64,000 nucleotides of DNA from CAZNPL01 sp964574815 (GCA_964574815.1 CAZNPL010000029.1:21883-85882), one strand, 5' to 3'; counted from the first letter of the stretch, positions 8,851 to 18,098 are shown. Numbers and translations: made by a program. The notes: generated by a model not told the origin, from the sequence alone.

Positions 8851-8902
8851 TTTTCAAAACATTTGAAAAGATTTGGAAGTCCCCACGGCGAAGTGCTAGC
8901 AT
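8851..8902 (+). promoter_or_regulatory. Palindrome and candidate promoter upstream of the polyprenyl synthase
   Basis: TTTTCAAA-ACA-TTTGAAAA (8851-8869) is a perfect 8-3-8 inverted repeat, striking in this GC-rich DNA. It is followed by TTGGAA (8873-8878), an 18-bp spacer and TAGCAT (8897-8902), a plausible sigma-70 promoter about 90 bp before the ATG at 8990. The palindrome lies just upstream of the -35 element, where an activator or UP-like site would be expected. No regulator is identified. Confidence 0.4.
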
Positions 8903-8989
8903 CTTCCCGCCGCGTGAGGGGCGGTTGCGGGCCATTCGCACTGTGCGGATTCGCGGCCGTCGCGTGGCTGGCACCGGAAACGTCCGCCC

Positions 8990-9973
8990 ATGATTCAGGG
9001 CTCCACTGTTCTCACTGATCTGTATGCGCCGATACGTTCCGAGCTGATGTCCGTCCGGCGGATCGTTGAGGAGGAGCTGTGCAGCGAGCATCCCCTGGTC
9101 AATCAACTCTGCGAACGCGTCGAGAGCTATCAGGGCAAGATGCTCCGGCCTGCGCTGCTTTTGCTCTGGGGCCGTGCTTCGGGTCGTCTGGAAGAGGCCC
9201 ACCGGACGCTGGCGGCCGTGGTGGAGCTGGTGCATCTGGCCACACTGGTGCACGATGACGTGCTCGACGAGGCCCACGTTCGGCGGCAGCACGACACAAT
9301 CAACGCTACGAACGGGAACGAGGTGGCCGTCCTGCTGGGCGATTACCTGATCAGTCACGCGTACCACCTGTGCAGCGTGCTGGACGACCAATATGCGGCG
9401 CGGACGATCGCGGCCACGACCAACACGGTGTGCGAGGGTGAGATCCTGCAGGTGTCGCATCGCCTCAACGCGGATGTGGACGAACCGACGTACACCGAAA
9501 TCATCGCCAAGAAGACCGCATCGCTTACGGCCACGTGTTGTGCTCTGGGAGCCCGGTACGCGAACGCCCCTGAAAGCGTGGTTCGTGCGGCACACGCATT
9601 CGGCATGGCGGCCGGAATCGCTTTTCAAATCGTTGATGACCTGCTCGATCTCATCGGTGATGAGGCGGAAACCGGAAAGTCGATGGGTCGGGACCTTGAG
9701 TTCGGCACGGCCACGCTTCCGATCATCCACACGCTTGCCGTTGCAACGCCAATCGATCGCGCCAAGCTCCACGCCGCTGTCGCGGGAGCGTCATCGCTGG
9801 ACGTGGACGAGGTCCGTCGCCTGGTTCGCCGGGCGGGCGGCCCCGAGTATGCCCGATCCCGAGCCCGCCATTTCGTCGCCGAAGCGCTCGAACAGCTTCG
9901 ATGCATACCTGACTCGCCGGCACGAGATTCCCTCCGGGCCATGACGGAGTTTATTCTCGACCGTCACTTCTGA
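8990..9973 (+). CDS. ispB: Polyprenyl (octaprenyl/heptaprenyl-type) diphosphate synthase
   Basis: A 327-residue trans-isoprenyl diphosphate synthase. The first aspartate-rich motif is DDVLD (89-93) and the second DDLLD (216-220) within AFQIVDDLLDLIGDE, followed by GKSMGRDLEFGTATLP. KMLRPALLLL and VVELVHLATLVHDD are typical of long-chain (IspB/HepT) enzymes. The pathway role is to build the side chain of ubiquinone or menaquinone from IPP and an allylic primer. The residue before the first motif suggests a long-chain product, but the chain length cannot be fixed from sequence alone. GGAA lies 10 bp before ATG 8990. Confidence 0.9.
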   Translation: MIQGSTVLTDLYAPIRSELMSVRRIVEEELCSEHPLVNQLCERVESYQGKMLRPALLLLWGRASGRLEEAHRTLAAVVELVHLATLVHDDVLDEAHVRRQHDTINATNGNEVAVLLGDYLISHAYHLCSVLDDQYAARTIAATTNTVCEGEILQVSHRLNADVDEPTYTEIIAKKTASLTATCCALGARYANAPESVVRAAHAFGMAAGIAFQIVDDLLDLIGDEAETGKSMGRDLEFGTATLPIIHTLAVATPIDRAKLHAAVAGASSLDVDEVRRLVRRAGGPEYARSRARHFVAEALEQLRCIPDSPARDSLRAMTEFILDRHF

Positions 9974-9995
9974 CACATCTTCGATGCGACGCCGG

Positions 9996-12900
9996 TCAGT
10001 GGCCGCCCGCGGCGGACGGCAAACCCTCGGGAGGCTCCGGGCTGGGAATGGGAAGCCTCGCACGCCATATCGCCAGTTGCTCAGTCTGGCCGGAAGTCTG
10101 ATACAGTTCGATCAGCGCCTCGATCAGGGGGCGCTTGCGCTCGGGGTCGTTTACATCGGAGACGGCCTGATACGCTTCAAGCAGCAGCTCCTCCGCGTCC
10201 GCCTGGCGGTCCTGCTTCGTGTACAGCGCGGCGACGTCCGCAATCGTCCGAATCGTGGATGGATGGTCGGCGCCGAGCACGCGCCTGCGCAGCGCGAGCG
10301 TCTTGAGGTACAGTGCCTCCGCGTCGGCGTAGTGCTGCTGTTCTTCGCAGAGTTTGCCGAGGTTCTTGATCAGGATGATCGTTCGCGGATCGTCCTCGCC
10401 CAGAGTGCGATTCGCGACCTCCAGCGCCTCCTCGAGCAACGCCTGTGATTGTCCATAACGCTTTAGGTCAATATAAAAGGCCGCGAGGTTGCCCTTGCTC
10501 GTCAGCGTCAATGGGTGCTCGTCGCCCAGAACGCGGGAACGGGCTGTGAGCGATTTCACATAAAGCACTTCCGCTTCGCCGCACCGTCCCAAGGCCTGAT
10601 AGACCGAGGCGAGGTTGTTCATCGTGACCAGCGTGCTCGAATGTTCCTCGCCGAGCAGTTTCCGCTGAATGGAGAGGGCCTCTGAATACATGGCCTCGGC
10701 CGCTTCGAGTTTCCCCATATCGTGCAGCACCGTGCCCAGATTACTCAAGTCCTTGGCCACATAGGGATGCTCCCGGCCGAAATCCCGGCGGTCCAGCTCA
10801 AGCAGTCGGCGAAAGAGCCTTTCGGCTTGTTCGTATCTGCCCAGGTTCTGCAGCGTCAGTGCGAGGTTGTTGATGATCGGCGCAAGATTCGAACTGTTTT
10901 CGCCCCAGAGCTTTTCACCCAACGCAAGTGACTCGTGTAGGTTCTTTTCGGCTTGCGCGTATTTCCCCTGGTTGCGAAGTGTCAGCCCCAAGGCGCTGAG
11001 GCCGAACGCCACGCTGGGGTGATCGGGGCCGAGCACGCGCCGATTGATCTGGAGCGCCTGGTGGTACAGCGCTTCCGCTTCGCTGTCGTCGCCTCTGGCA
11101 AGGGCGATTCCCGCCAGGCTGTGCGTGCTGTTGGCGACTTCGTGCAAAGGTGCGTCGCTGTCGCGCTTTCGAATGGCCAGCGAGCGACGCAGCAAACGCT
11201 CGGCTTCGTCGAGTTCTTCGGTGCGCAGGAAGACCTCGGCGAGGTCGCTCGCGCTCTCGGCGACGGCGAGATGGTTTTCTCCAAGAAGCGTTTCTCGCGT
11301 CGCAAGCACTTCGCGGAACATCGCCTCCGCTTTTACGAATTCGCCGTGATCCAGCAACTGATGTGCGAGCAGTCTTCGGGTGGCAGCCGTTTCGAGGTGT
11401 TCGTCGCCATAAAGGCGTCGTTGCGTCGCCAGAGCGTTCTCCAGCATTGGTGTGGCCGGATCGAGGATCCCGAGATTCCGATAGATTTCGCCGATGAGCG
11501 ACATCAATCGCGCCTGAACCTCCGGCTGATTCTTGAGCTTGTCGGCAATGCGCGCCGCTCCCCGGTCGAGTACCTGTCGAGCCGTGATCGTGTCGCCTCG
11601 CGCCTCGCTCGGATCGGAGACCTTAAACAATCCAACCAGGAAGTCGGATACGCGTTTGCTCGTCTGGGCTTCGATCCTGGCGCGCCGCGCTTCCTGCCTG
11701 GCGATCTGCCGGGCCTCCTCAGCCTGCCGCCGTTGTTCGGCTGCACCCAACGCGAACCAGGTGGTGCCGATCAAGCCAATGATCAAAGCGACGACGAACG
11801 CCGAGACGCCAAAAACGAGCGCCTTGTTCCGCTTGGCGAACTTGCGGAGTTGATAGGTGGCACTGGCGGGACGCGCGATAATCGGTTCATCGTCCAAATA
11901 ACGTCGCATGTCCGCAGCCAGTTCTGCGGCCGACTGATAGCGCCGGGTGCGGTCCTTTTCGAGCGCCTTCGTGACGATCGTGTCGATGTCACCGCGCAAC
12001 GAAGGCGTGACGGAGCTCAGAGTTAAAGGATCTGCCTCGCGGATCACGCGCGCCATTTCCGGGATCGGACGGCCGCGCAGATCATACGGCAGAGTGCCGG
12101 TCAGCAATTCAAAGGCGATGACACCCAGGGCGTATACGTCGGAGCGAAAGTCGATCTCGCGGGAGACGCCGGCGACCTGTTCGGGACTCATGTAGGGCAC
12201 AGTGCCCATGAGTTGACCCACGTCCGTTAGCAACGTCATCGTCTGCACGTCGCCATCGGTGCCCCGCGCGATGCCGAAGTCGAGAACCTTCGGTTGCCCC
12301 TCGGGCCGGCCCGCGTCGCCGTCCTCGGTGACAAGGATGTTGGCGGGCTTGAGATCGCGATGGATCACGCCTTTCTGATGGGCATGGTGGACCGCATCGC
12401 ACACATGCGCCAGCAAGGCCAGCCGCTGCCTTGTGCCCAGAGAACGGGCATTCGCGTAATCCAGAAGGGCGCGCCCCTTCACGAGCTCCATCGCAAAGTA
12501 CGGTTGGGGCCCGTACTGCGTGTCCGCCGATCCCGCTTCGTAGATACTCGCGATTCCCGGGTGCTGAAGCCGCCCGAGTACCTGCGCCTCGTACGCGAAG
12601 CGCTTCAGAAGTGTCTGCGTGACCAAGCCGGGGCGGATGACCTTCAGCGCCACCATGCGGTGGGGGCTCTTCTGCTTGGCCTCGTAGACCCACCCCATCC
12701 CGCCCTGACCAATGAGCCGCACAATGCGGTACTGGCCGATGAAGTCCGGAGTCTGTGGGGCTGCCGGGCCTTCGCCTGAACCCAGCACCGGTGACGCAGA
12801 CGAGACCAGATGAGCTCCGACGCCCAATCTAGACTCGGCGAACGCGTCATCCTCTTCATGCTCATATTCCAGCAGCGACTCGACCTCGGCGCGCAACGCG

Positions 12901-13007
12901 GTGCCCTGCCCGCACTGTTCATCGAGAAAGGCCGTACGTTCGGCCGGATCGAGCTCGCACGCCGCATGGAACAGCTCCCGTAAACGCTCGTAGCGGTCGG
13001 TATTCAT
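9996..13007 (-). CDS. Membrane-anchored Ser/Thr protein kinase with C-terminal TPR repeats
   Basis: A 1003-residue PknB-type kinase. It has an N-terminal helical segment, a kinase domain (about 88-350) with glycine loop LIGQGGMGWVYEAK (GQGGMG at 100-105), Lys122 (VALK), HRDLKPAN (Asp218) and DFG (Asp243), one membrane helix (ALVFGVSAFVVALIIGLIG, near 405), and about ten 42-residue kinesin-light-chain-type TPRs to the end (for example LAPIINNLALTLQNLGRYEQAERLFRRLL). The start is ATG 13007, whose ATGA overlaps the stop of the sigma gene. Planctomycetes often pair such kinases with an ECF sigma; the kinase is thought to transmit a signal to it. Catalytic residues are intact. Confidence 0.93.
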   Translation of the reverse strand: MNTDRYERLRELFHAACELDPAERTAFLDEQCGQGTALRAEVESLLEYEHEEDDAFAESRLGVGAHLVSSASPVLGSGEGPAAPQTPDFIGQYRIVRLIGQGGMGWVYEAKQKSPHRMVALKVIRPGLVTQTLLKRFAYEAQVLGRLQHPGIASIYEAGSADTQYGPQPYFAMELVKGRALLDYANARSLGTRQRLALLAHVCDAVHHAHQKGVIHRDLKPANILVTEDGDAGRPEGQPKVLDFGIARGTDGDVQTMTLLTDVGQLMGTVPYMSPEQVAGVSREIDFRSDVYALGVIAFELLTGTLPYDLRGRPIPEMARVIREADPLTLSSVTPSLRGDIDTIVTKALEKDRTRRYQSAAELAADMRRYLDDEPIIARPASATYQLRKFAKRNKALVFGVSAFVVALIIGLIGTTWFALGAAEQRRQAEEARQIARQEARRARIEAQTSKRVSDFLVGLFKVSDPSEARGDTITARQVLDRGAARIADKLKNQPEVQARLMSLIGEIYRNLGILDPATPMLENALATQRRLYGDEHLETAATRRLLAHQLLDHGEFVKAEAMFREVLATRETLLGENHLAVAESASDLAEVFLRTEELDEAERLLRRSLAIRKRDSDAPLHEVANSTHSLAGIALARGDDSEAEALYHQALQINRRVLGPDHPSVAFGLSALGLTLRNQGKYAQAEKNLHESLALGEKLWGENSSNLAPIINNLALTLQNLGRYEQAERLFRRLLELDRRDFGREHPYVAKDLSNLGTVLHDMGKLEAAEAMYSEALSIQRKLLGEEHSSTLVTMNNLASVYQALGRCGEAEVLYVKSLTARSRVLGDEHPLTLTSKGNLAAFYIDLKRYGQSQALLEEALEVANRTLGEDDPRTIILIKNLGKLCEEQQHYADAEALYLKTLALRRRVLGADHPSTIRTIADVAALYTKQDRQADAEELLLEAYQAVSDVNDPERKRPLIEALIELYQTSGQTEQLAIWRARLPIPSPEPPEGLPSAAGGH

Positions 13008-13585
13008 CCGTCCGGCACTTCGCTCAGTTCGCGCCGAAGCCAGGCTCGCGCCATCTTCCAATCCAGCTTCACAGTGCGCGGCGACACTGCCAGCACTTCG
13101 GCTGTCTCCTCCACGGTGAGTCCCGCCAGGAACCGCAGCTCCGTGATCCGCGCCTGCCGCTCGTTGAGCGCGGCCAATTTCGTGAGCGCATTGTCCAACG
13201 CCTCGACATCGATGTCCGACAGGGTGGACGGCGGCGCCTCTGCCTCACCGAGCGTTACCTTAGCCGCCTCGCCGCCGCGCTTCGCCGCGCGGTGCCGGCG
13301 GGCGTGATCGGTCAGTAGCTGTCGCATGGCCATCGCAGCGACGTTGAAGAAGTGCTTGCGGTCAGCCCAAACCGGACTGGTTTGATCGACCATACGTACG
13401 AAAGCTTCGTGGACGAGCGCGGTCGGCTGCAACGTGTGGTCCGGACGCTGCTGCCGAAAGAAACTGCCCGCCAGCGCCCGTAACTCGTTATACACCAGCG
13501 GCAGCAATCGACCCGCTTCCGCTTTCCGGCCGCCGCGGATCGCCTCCAGCATCTGTGTGATGTCGGCGCGTGATTCGGTGGGCAT
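13004..13585 (-). CDS. ECF RNA polymerase sigma factor (PF07638/TIGR02999 type)
   Basis: A 193-residue extracytoplasmic-function sigma factor. The N-terminal part DITQMLEAIRGGRKAEAGRLLPLVYNELR and the region PTALVHEAFVRMVDQ...FFNVAAMAMRQLLTDHARR form region 2; ERQARITELRFLAGLTVEETAEVLAVSPRTVKLDW is the region 4 helix-turn-helix. The sequence style fits the sigma group paired with kinase-TPR proteins in Planctomycetes and Acidobacteria. It overlaps the kinase by ATGA (13004-13007), so the proteins are made at a fixed ratio. No separate anti-sigma gene is present; the kinase is the likely controller. Confidence 0.92.
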   Translation of the reverse strand: MPTESRADITQMLEAIRGGRKAEAGRLLPLVYNELRALAGSFFRQQRPDHTLQPTALVHEAFVRMVDQTSPVWADRKHFFNVAAMAMRQLLTDHARRHRAAKRGGEAAKVTLGEAEAPPSTLSDIDVEALDNALTKLAALNERQARITELRFLAGLTVEETAEVLAVSPRTVKLDWKMARAWLRRELSEVPDG

Positions 13586-13835
13586 TTCCGATCGGTCAAA
13601 AACTCGCCCGGGCCCGGCCCGTGAAGCCCTATTCCTATCCCGACCCTACGGCACATAAAGCCGTTGGAATGCGTTGGTTACGAGCTATTGTACGGCTGCG
13701 CTCCGACTTTTTCCTCTTTCCCGACTTTTTTTGCCCCCACCCGGAAGCGGTTGCGTCGTGTGGCTGACGGCGGTGCAAGCGTCGCCCGCCGCCTGATTCG
13801 GGCCAGTACCAACGCAATCTACAAGGAGTGAAACC

Positions 13836-15431
13836 ATGAATCGAAAGAGACTGTCAGGAATTCTGTGTGCCGCGGCCTTCGGGGCAGCTTGGCCGGTCGC
13901 GTCTTTCGCGCAATTCAACTTCCCAACGGGGGCTTGCTGCCTTCCCGACGGTAGCTGTATCGTCACGCAATCGTTCACGTGTACGACCCAACTCGGCAAT
14001 TATCAGGGCGACAATACGAGTTGCGCCGGCCGCTCGTGTTCGGGGGCGTGCTGCCTCCCGACCGGTGACTGCATCGAAACCGGGACCTTAGCCTGCCTTG
14101 GTTCCTTCAAGGGACTCGGCACGACCTGCGACGAATACGCCGGCACGTGCGTCGGTGCGTGTTGCGGCGGGGACGGCTCGTGTACTGAGAAATCCAGCGC
14201 TTTTTGCTCGGCCGATGGCGGGACGTTCTTCGGCAACGGTACTGTTTGCGGCGATGTATCGTGCCTGGGGGCGTGTTGCCTCCCGGACGGCACGTGCGCT
14301 CTGGTCACCGAGAGCGATTGCACGTTCTACAGCGGGGTGTTCAACGGGCCGGACACCGTGTGCGAGGAGGCCGTCTGCCCGCTGCCCACGCAGTTCACCT
14401 ACCAGGGACGTCTGACTTCGAATGGCCAGCCGATCAACGGTTTCCTGGATCTGCGGTTCTCGTTATGGAGCGACCCGGTCGACGGTCAGGCGATCGGCGC
14501 GGCATGGGAGTCCTCCGACGTTCACGCATCGGGCGGCCTGTTCACGACCAACGTTGATTTTGGCGTTGACCCGTTCAATGGCCGGGCGACGTGGCTGGAA
14601 GTCGAAGTCCGCGATCCCGCCGGTTCTGTTGAGCCCTATGTCGCGCTCAACCCGCGACAGCCGCTGTCGGCCGTTCCCTACGCCTTGCAGACTCGCGGCA
14701 TTTTCGTGAACGAGTCCGGACTGGTCGGCATCGGCACCAGCAACCCCACCGCAAAGCTCGACGTCAACGGCATGGTCCGCACCGGTGCCCTGCAACTCGC
14801 CGCGGGGGCGCAAGCGGGCCGGGTCCTCACCGCTGACGCGAACGGCGTGGCTTCCTGGCAGCCGCCGAAGGGTGGACCGTGGCAGACCAGCGGCAACAAT
14901 CTTTATTTCGTCGGGGGTTCCGTTGGTGTCGGCACCGAGAACCCGGCGGCCAACTTCCACGTGATTGGCACGACTCGCACGAACATCGTCGAGATTACCG
15001 GCGGATCGGATATCGCCGAGCCTTACACCATCGCCTCGACGGGTGGAATCGAACCGGCGCCCGGCATGGTCGTCAGCATCGACCCCGACCGGATCGGACG
15101 GATGCGTGTGGCCAGCGAAGCCTACGACCAGACCGTCGCCGGCATCGTCAGCGGCGCAAATGGCGTCAATCCCGGACTCACCCTGCGGCAGGAAGGCAGC
15201 ATCGCAGACGGCGATTTGCCCGTCGCCAGTGTAGGGCGCGTCTGGTGCCTGGTGGACGCCGACGCAGGCGGGCCCGTTCGTGCAGGCGATCTGCTGACCA
15301 CGTCGCCCACGCCCGGGCACGCCATGAAAGTGTCCGACCCGTCGCGCGCCCACGGGGCCATCATCGGCAAAGCCATGTCGTCGCTCGATGGCGGCAGGGG
15401 CATGGTCCTCGTACTGGTCACGCTTCACTAA
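13836..15431 (+). CDS. Secreted cysteine-rich protein with collar/tail-fibre-like C-terminal region
   Basis: A 531-residue secreted protein with signal peptide (GILCAAAFGAAWPVASFAQ). Residues 30-182 hold four Cys-rich repeats of 32-42 residues, each opening GACC (GACCLPDGSC, GACCLPTGDC, GACCGGDGSC, GACCLPDGTC) and carrying six cysteines. The next part (QFTYQGRLTSNGQPINGFLDL) resembles a planctomycete beta-rich module. Two GIGTSNPTAKLDVNG-type turns then follow, as in phage tail fibres. The end has a segment GGSDIAEPYTI...PGMVVSIDPDRIG...AGDLLTTSPTPGHAMKV found at the C-termini of many such proteins. AAGGAG lies 8 bp before ATG 13836. The function is probably adhesion or cell-surface structure; it is not established. 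Confidence 0.75.
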   Translation: MNRKRLSGILCAAAFGAAWPVASFAQFNFPTGACCLPDGSCIVTQSFTCTTQLGNYQGDNTSCAGRSCSGACCLPTGDCIETGTLACLGSFKGLGTTCDEYAGTCVGACCGGDGSCTEKSSAFCSADGGTFFGNGTVCGDVSCLGACCLPDGTCALVTESDCTFYSGVFNGPDTVCEEAVCPLPTQFTYQGRLTSNGQPINGFLDLRFSLWSDPVDGQAIGAAWESSDVHASGGLFTTNVDFGVDPFNGRATWLEVEVRDPAGSVEPYVALNPRQPLSAVPYALQTRGIFVNESGLVGIGTSNPTAKLDVNGMVRTGALQLAAGAQAGRVLTADANGVASWQPPKGGPWQTSGNNLYFVGGSVGVGTENPAANFHVIGTTRTNIVEITGGSDIAEPYTIASTGGIEPAPGMVVSIDPDRIGRMRVASEAYDQTVAGIVSGANGVNPGLTLRQEGSIADGDLPVASVGRVWCLVDADAGGPVRAGDLLTTSPTPGHAMKVSDPSRAHGAIIGKAMSSLDGGRGMVLVLVTLH

Positions 15432-15477
15432 CGACTGCTGATCTCGCGAGAGGATTTACCGGAAAGGATTTTCACCA

Positions 15478-17022
15478 ATGTCAAACCGATACCCAAGACC
15501 ACGGAAAGTCAGACACGCCGGGATGGCGATAGCGCTCGCGACGTTGGCTGCCAGTTCAACGAACGCCGGCGAGACGACCGTCACCAAGTCAGGCTCCTTC
15601 GCCCCCGACGGCACGATTGACCGACCTTACAGTGTGATCCATGCGGGCGTTTGCGAGTCCGTAGCCGGCCACGATGTGCACCTCGGGGCCGGCACGTATG
15701 CCGAGACCATGCTACTCAACAAGCCGCTTCGACTCGACACCCTTGACGGCGTCGCCCGCGTAGGTGACATGGGATCGTCTTCAACCACGCTGCAGGTTGT
15801 GGCCTACAACACGCACTTGTTCGGCGATGCTGTGCCCGACCTGGGGCCGCCCTTCCCGGCAATCCCGCTGAACCTGACCTGGCAGGACGCCAACCGGGCG
15901 GTTCGCATCGGCGAGACTCTTGCGACCGAGGATGTGGACGTCTGCGGCCTGCAGGAGGTGTGGGATCCCGTCAAGTACCAGCTAATCACTTCCAACGCAG
16001 CATATGCCCACAGCTTCTACGGCGGCAACGTGGACCCGCTCGTCTGGGACCCGCCGGGGCCTGCACTCCCGGTCGGCGTTCCGGGCGTGCTGAACTCCGG
16101 CCTGGGGCTGCTCAGCAAGCACGCCCTCAGCGGAGCGGTTCAAGTGTCCTACCGCGATGAGACCGAGTTTTTCGAGACGATGGCTTCCAAGGGGCACCTG
16201 GCGGCTACTGTCACAAAGGACGGTTTCTCGATCGGCATCTTCAACACCCACCTTCAGGCGCACAACAATTCCGAGCAGGTCCTTGCTCGAGATCAGCAAC
16301 TGGCTCAACTGGGAGAGGCGGTGGCCGAGTATCGCTTGGACAACCCCGCGAATCCGGTCATCGTGATGGGGGATTTCAACGTCATCGGCGAAGACTTTCA
16401 GTACTTAGGAGCGATGGAGCGTCACATGGGTAACGCGGGGCTTCGTGATATCGCTCGCAACATCTCCTGCTTCGATCCCGGGCCCGATACCCACACCTCC
16501 GCAGCCGACAACCCGCTCAAACAGCTTTTCAGCCGGTGCAGCGAGCCGGGGTTCAGCCTTTGCCGCGACAGTTGCCTCGCGGGCGGCGGCGTGTGTGAGG
16601 ATGTCTGCGATTTTTCGAGCGGCGCCTGCGCCCTGGCATGCGAGGCCGCACGCACGACCTGTGACATCGGTTGTGACGCGGTTTGTGTTGTTCCGTCCGA
16701 CACGTGCGACGACTGCCGAAACGCATGCGACAACGCATACAACGATTGCATTGACGTGTGCGCGCTCGACTGCAACGAATGCACGAGCAATTGCGGACCG
16801 AAATGCGAGGAGGAGTTCTGCAGTCCCGTGAGCGCCGCCGACGACTCTCGCCTGGATTACGTTCTCTACGCCCCGAGCTCAGACGGCAGCGCCGACCTTG
16901 TGCCGACGCGATTCGAACTTCGCAGGTACCGCAAGGGGCCGCCGCTCAGCGAAGGCGGTCTCACCACGGACCATTTGTCCGACCACTACGGACTATTCGC
17001 CGAATTCCGCGTGACGAGGTAA
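15478..17022 (+). CDS. Secreted endonuclease/exonuclease/phosphatase (EEP) family protein with Cys-rich insertion
   Basis: A 514-residue secreted protein. A signal peptide (AIALATLAASSTNAG) is followed by residues 38-93, which look like the first turns of a beta-helix protein (DGTIDRPYSVIHAG...GTYAETMLLNKPLRLD) cut short. An EEP domain begins at TTLQVVAYNTH and has the catalytic motifs LQEVWD, IFNTHLQAHN, VMGDFNVIG and the C-terminal LSDHYGLF. Between the last two motifs sits a dense Cys region (about residues 345-448, over 20 Cys). The family includes DNases, sphingomyelinases and inositol phosphatases; the substrate here cannot be chosen. It lies 46 bp after the preceding secreted gene and may be cotranscribed. 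Confidence 0.82.
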   Translation: MSNRYPRPRKVRHAGMAIALATLAASSTNAGETTVTKSGSFAPDGTIDRPYSVIHAGVCESVAGHDVHLGAGTYAETMLLNKPLRLDTLDGVARVGDMGSSSTTLQVVAYNTHLFGDAVPDLGPPFPAIPLNLTWQDANRAVRIGETLATEDVDVCGLQEVWDPVKYQLITSNAAYAHSFYGGNVDPLVWDPPGPALPVGVPGVLNSGLGLLSKHALSGAVQVSYRDETEFFETMASKGHLAATVTKDGFSIGIFNTHLQAHNNSEQVLARDQQLAQLGEAVAEYRLDNPANPVIVMGDFNVIGEDFQYLGAMERHMGNAGLRDIARNISCFDPGPDTHTSAADNPLKQLFSRCSEPGFSLCRDSCLAGGGVCEDVCDFSSGACALACEAARTTCDIGCDAVCVVPSDTCDDCRNACDNAYNDCIDVCALDCNECTSNCGPKCEEEFCSPVSAADDSRLDYVLYAPSSDGSADLVPTRFELRRYRKGPPLSEGGLTTDHLSDHYGLFAEFRVTR

Positions 17023-17160
17023 CTCGCGTGGGCAGATCTTCCAAGGACTGCGCGATGGCGGGCTGAAGCTGAAGGCCCGCTACGTGAAAGCACAAGACTT
17101 CCACAAATTAACTAGAGGCCCGGTCGGGTGAACTCGTGTTCGGGCGAGGAGAAACAAACC

Positions 17161-18069
17161 ATGTTAACATACTCAGATTCAGTGCGATTCTGCTTGACAG
17201 TGATGCTCCTCTGGCCGGTCGCTTCCATAGTTCAGGCGGCCGACATCGACCTGCCGTGGTTCACAATCGATGGCGGCGGGACGATGGTCGGCCGGAGCGG
17301 CGAGATCAGACTGGATGGCACGATCGGCCAGCCTGACGCCGGTGTCATGTCCAGCGGCCGGTTCGAATTGACCGGAGGCTTCTGGGCGGTAACGCAGCAC
17401 CCGGCCTGCTCCCCAACGGGGCCCTTCGTTGTCCACCGAGCGTCCGATCCGGCAGCGGCGACAAGTGCGTCATCGCCCTGCAGCGGTTATATCGATCCGC
17501 GGGTCGAAAGCTCCGATGGCATCACAGCGGATCTCGGCATCGACCACATCATGTTTGCTTTCAATGAGCCCGTCGTGGGCGCGGGCGGTGGCCCCGTGGG
17601 CGTTGATGACTTCGTCGTTACGCAAACCGGTGCGGGGCCGGCGCCGGTGATTAAAGCCGTCGAGAGAGTCGGCAGCGTGACGTATCGTGTGATCCTCGAC
17701 CGCCCGGTGGCCACGCAGGAATGGACGACCGTTCGTGCCGTGGTCGAGAATGCGTGCGGCGTGGAGATTCACAATGTCGGTGATCTTGGTCCCGGCTCGG
17801 TCGAGCCCGATCGGATCGACATCGGCCGGTTGCCGGGCGATGTCAACAGTGACGGTCAAGTGTCACCCCTCGACCTGCTCAAGCTGCGGCAGTTTCTGTC
17901 GGGCGGGGGAGGCGCACCCTGCGCGAATGAAGGAAACTACTTCGACATCGATCGCGACGGCGTTTTCCCCGAGCCCCAGGATCTGATCCGGTTTCGTCAG
18001 CTACTCGCCGGAACCGGTACGGCCACACGCCCGTGGGCCGGAGTCACCATGCATTCGGACCAGCCGTGA
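17161..18069 (+). CDS. Secreted protein with planctomycete GGFW-type domain and dockerin-like EF-hand tail
   Basis: A 302-residue secreted protein starting at ATG 17161 (AGGAG 9 bp upstream; an in-frame ATG at 17128 would precede the signal peptide). The signal peptide is FCLTVMLLWPVASIVQA. Residues 24-75 form a module common in Planctomycetes: LPWFTIDGGGTMVG...LDGTIGQPDAGVMSSGRFELTGGFW. A middle beta-rich part follows. The C-terminus has two dockerin/EF-hand-like calcium loops, GDVNSDGQVSPLDLLKLRQFL and DIDRDGVFPEPQDLIRFRQLL. Dockerin-type tails usually mediate attachment to other secreted proteins; no cohesin was recognised in the window with certainty. Function unknown. Confidence 0.8.
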   Translation: MLTYSDSVRFCLTVMLLWPVASIVQAADIDLPWFTIDGGGTMVGRSGEIRLDGTIGQPDAGVMSSGRFELTGGFWAVTQHPACSPTGPFVVHRASDPAAATSASSPCSGYIDPRVESSDGITADLGIDHIMFAFNEPVVGAGGGPVGVDDFVVTQTGAGPAPVIKAVERVGSVTYRVILDRPVATQEWTTVRAVVENACGVEIHNVGDLGPGSVEPDRIDIGRLPGDVNSDGQVSPLDLLKLRQFLSGGGGAPCANEGNYFDIDRDGVFPEPQDLIRFRQLLAGTGTATRPWAGVTMHSDQP

Positions 18070-18098
18070 CTTTAACACAAACGGCGATAAAAGACTGT

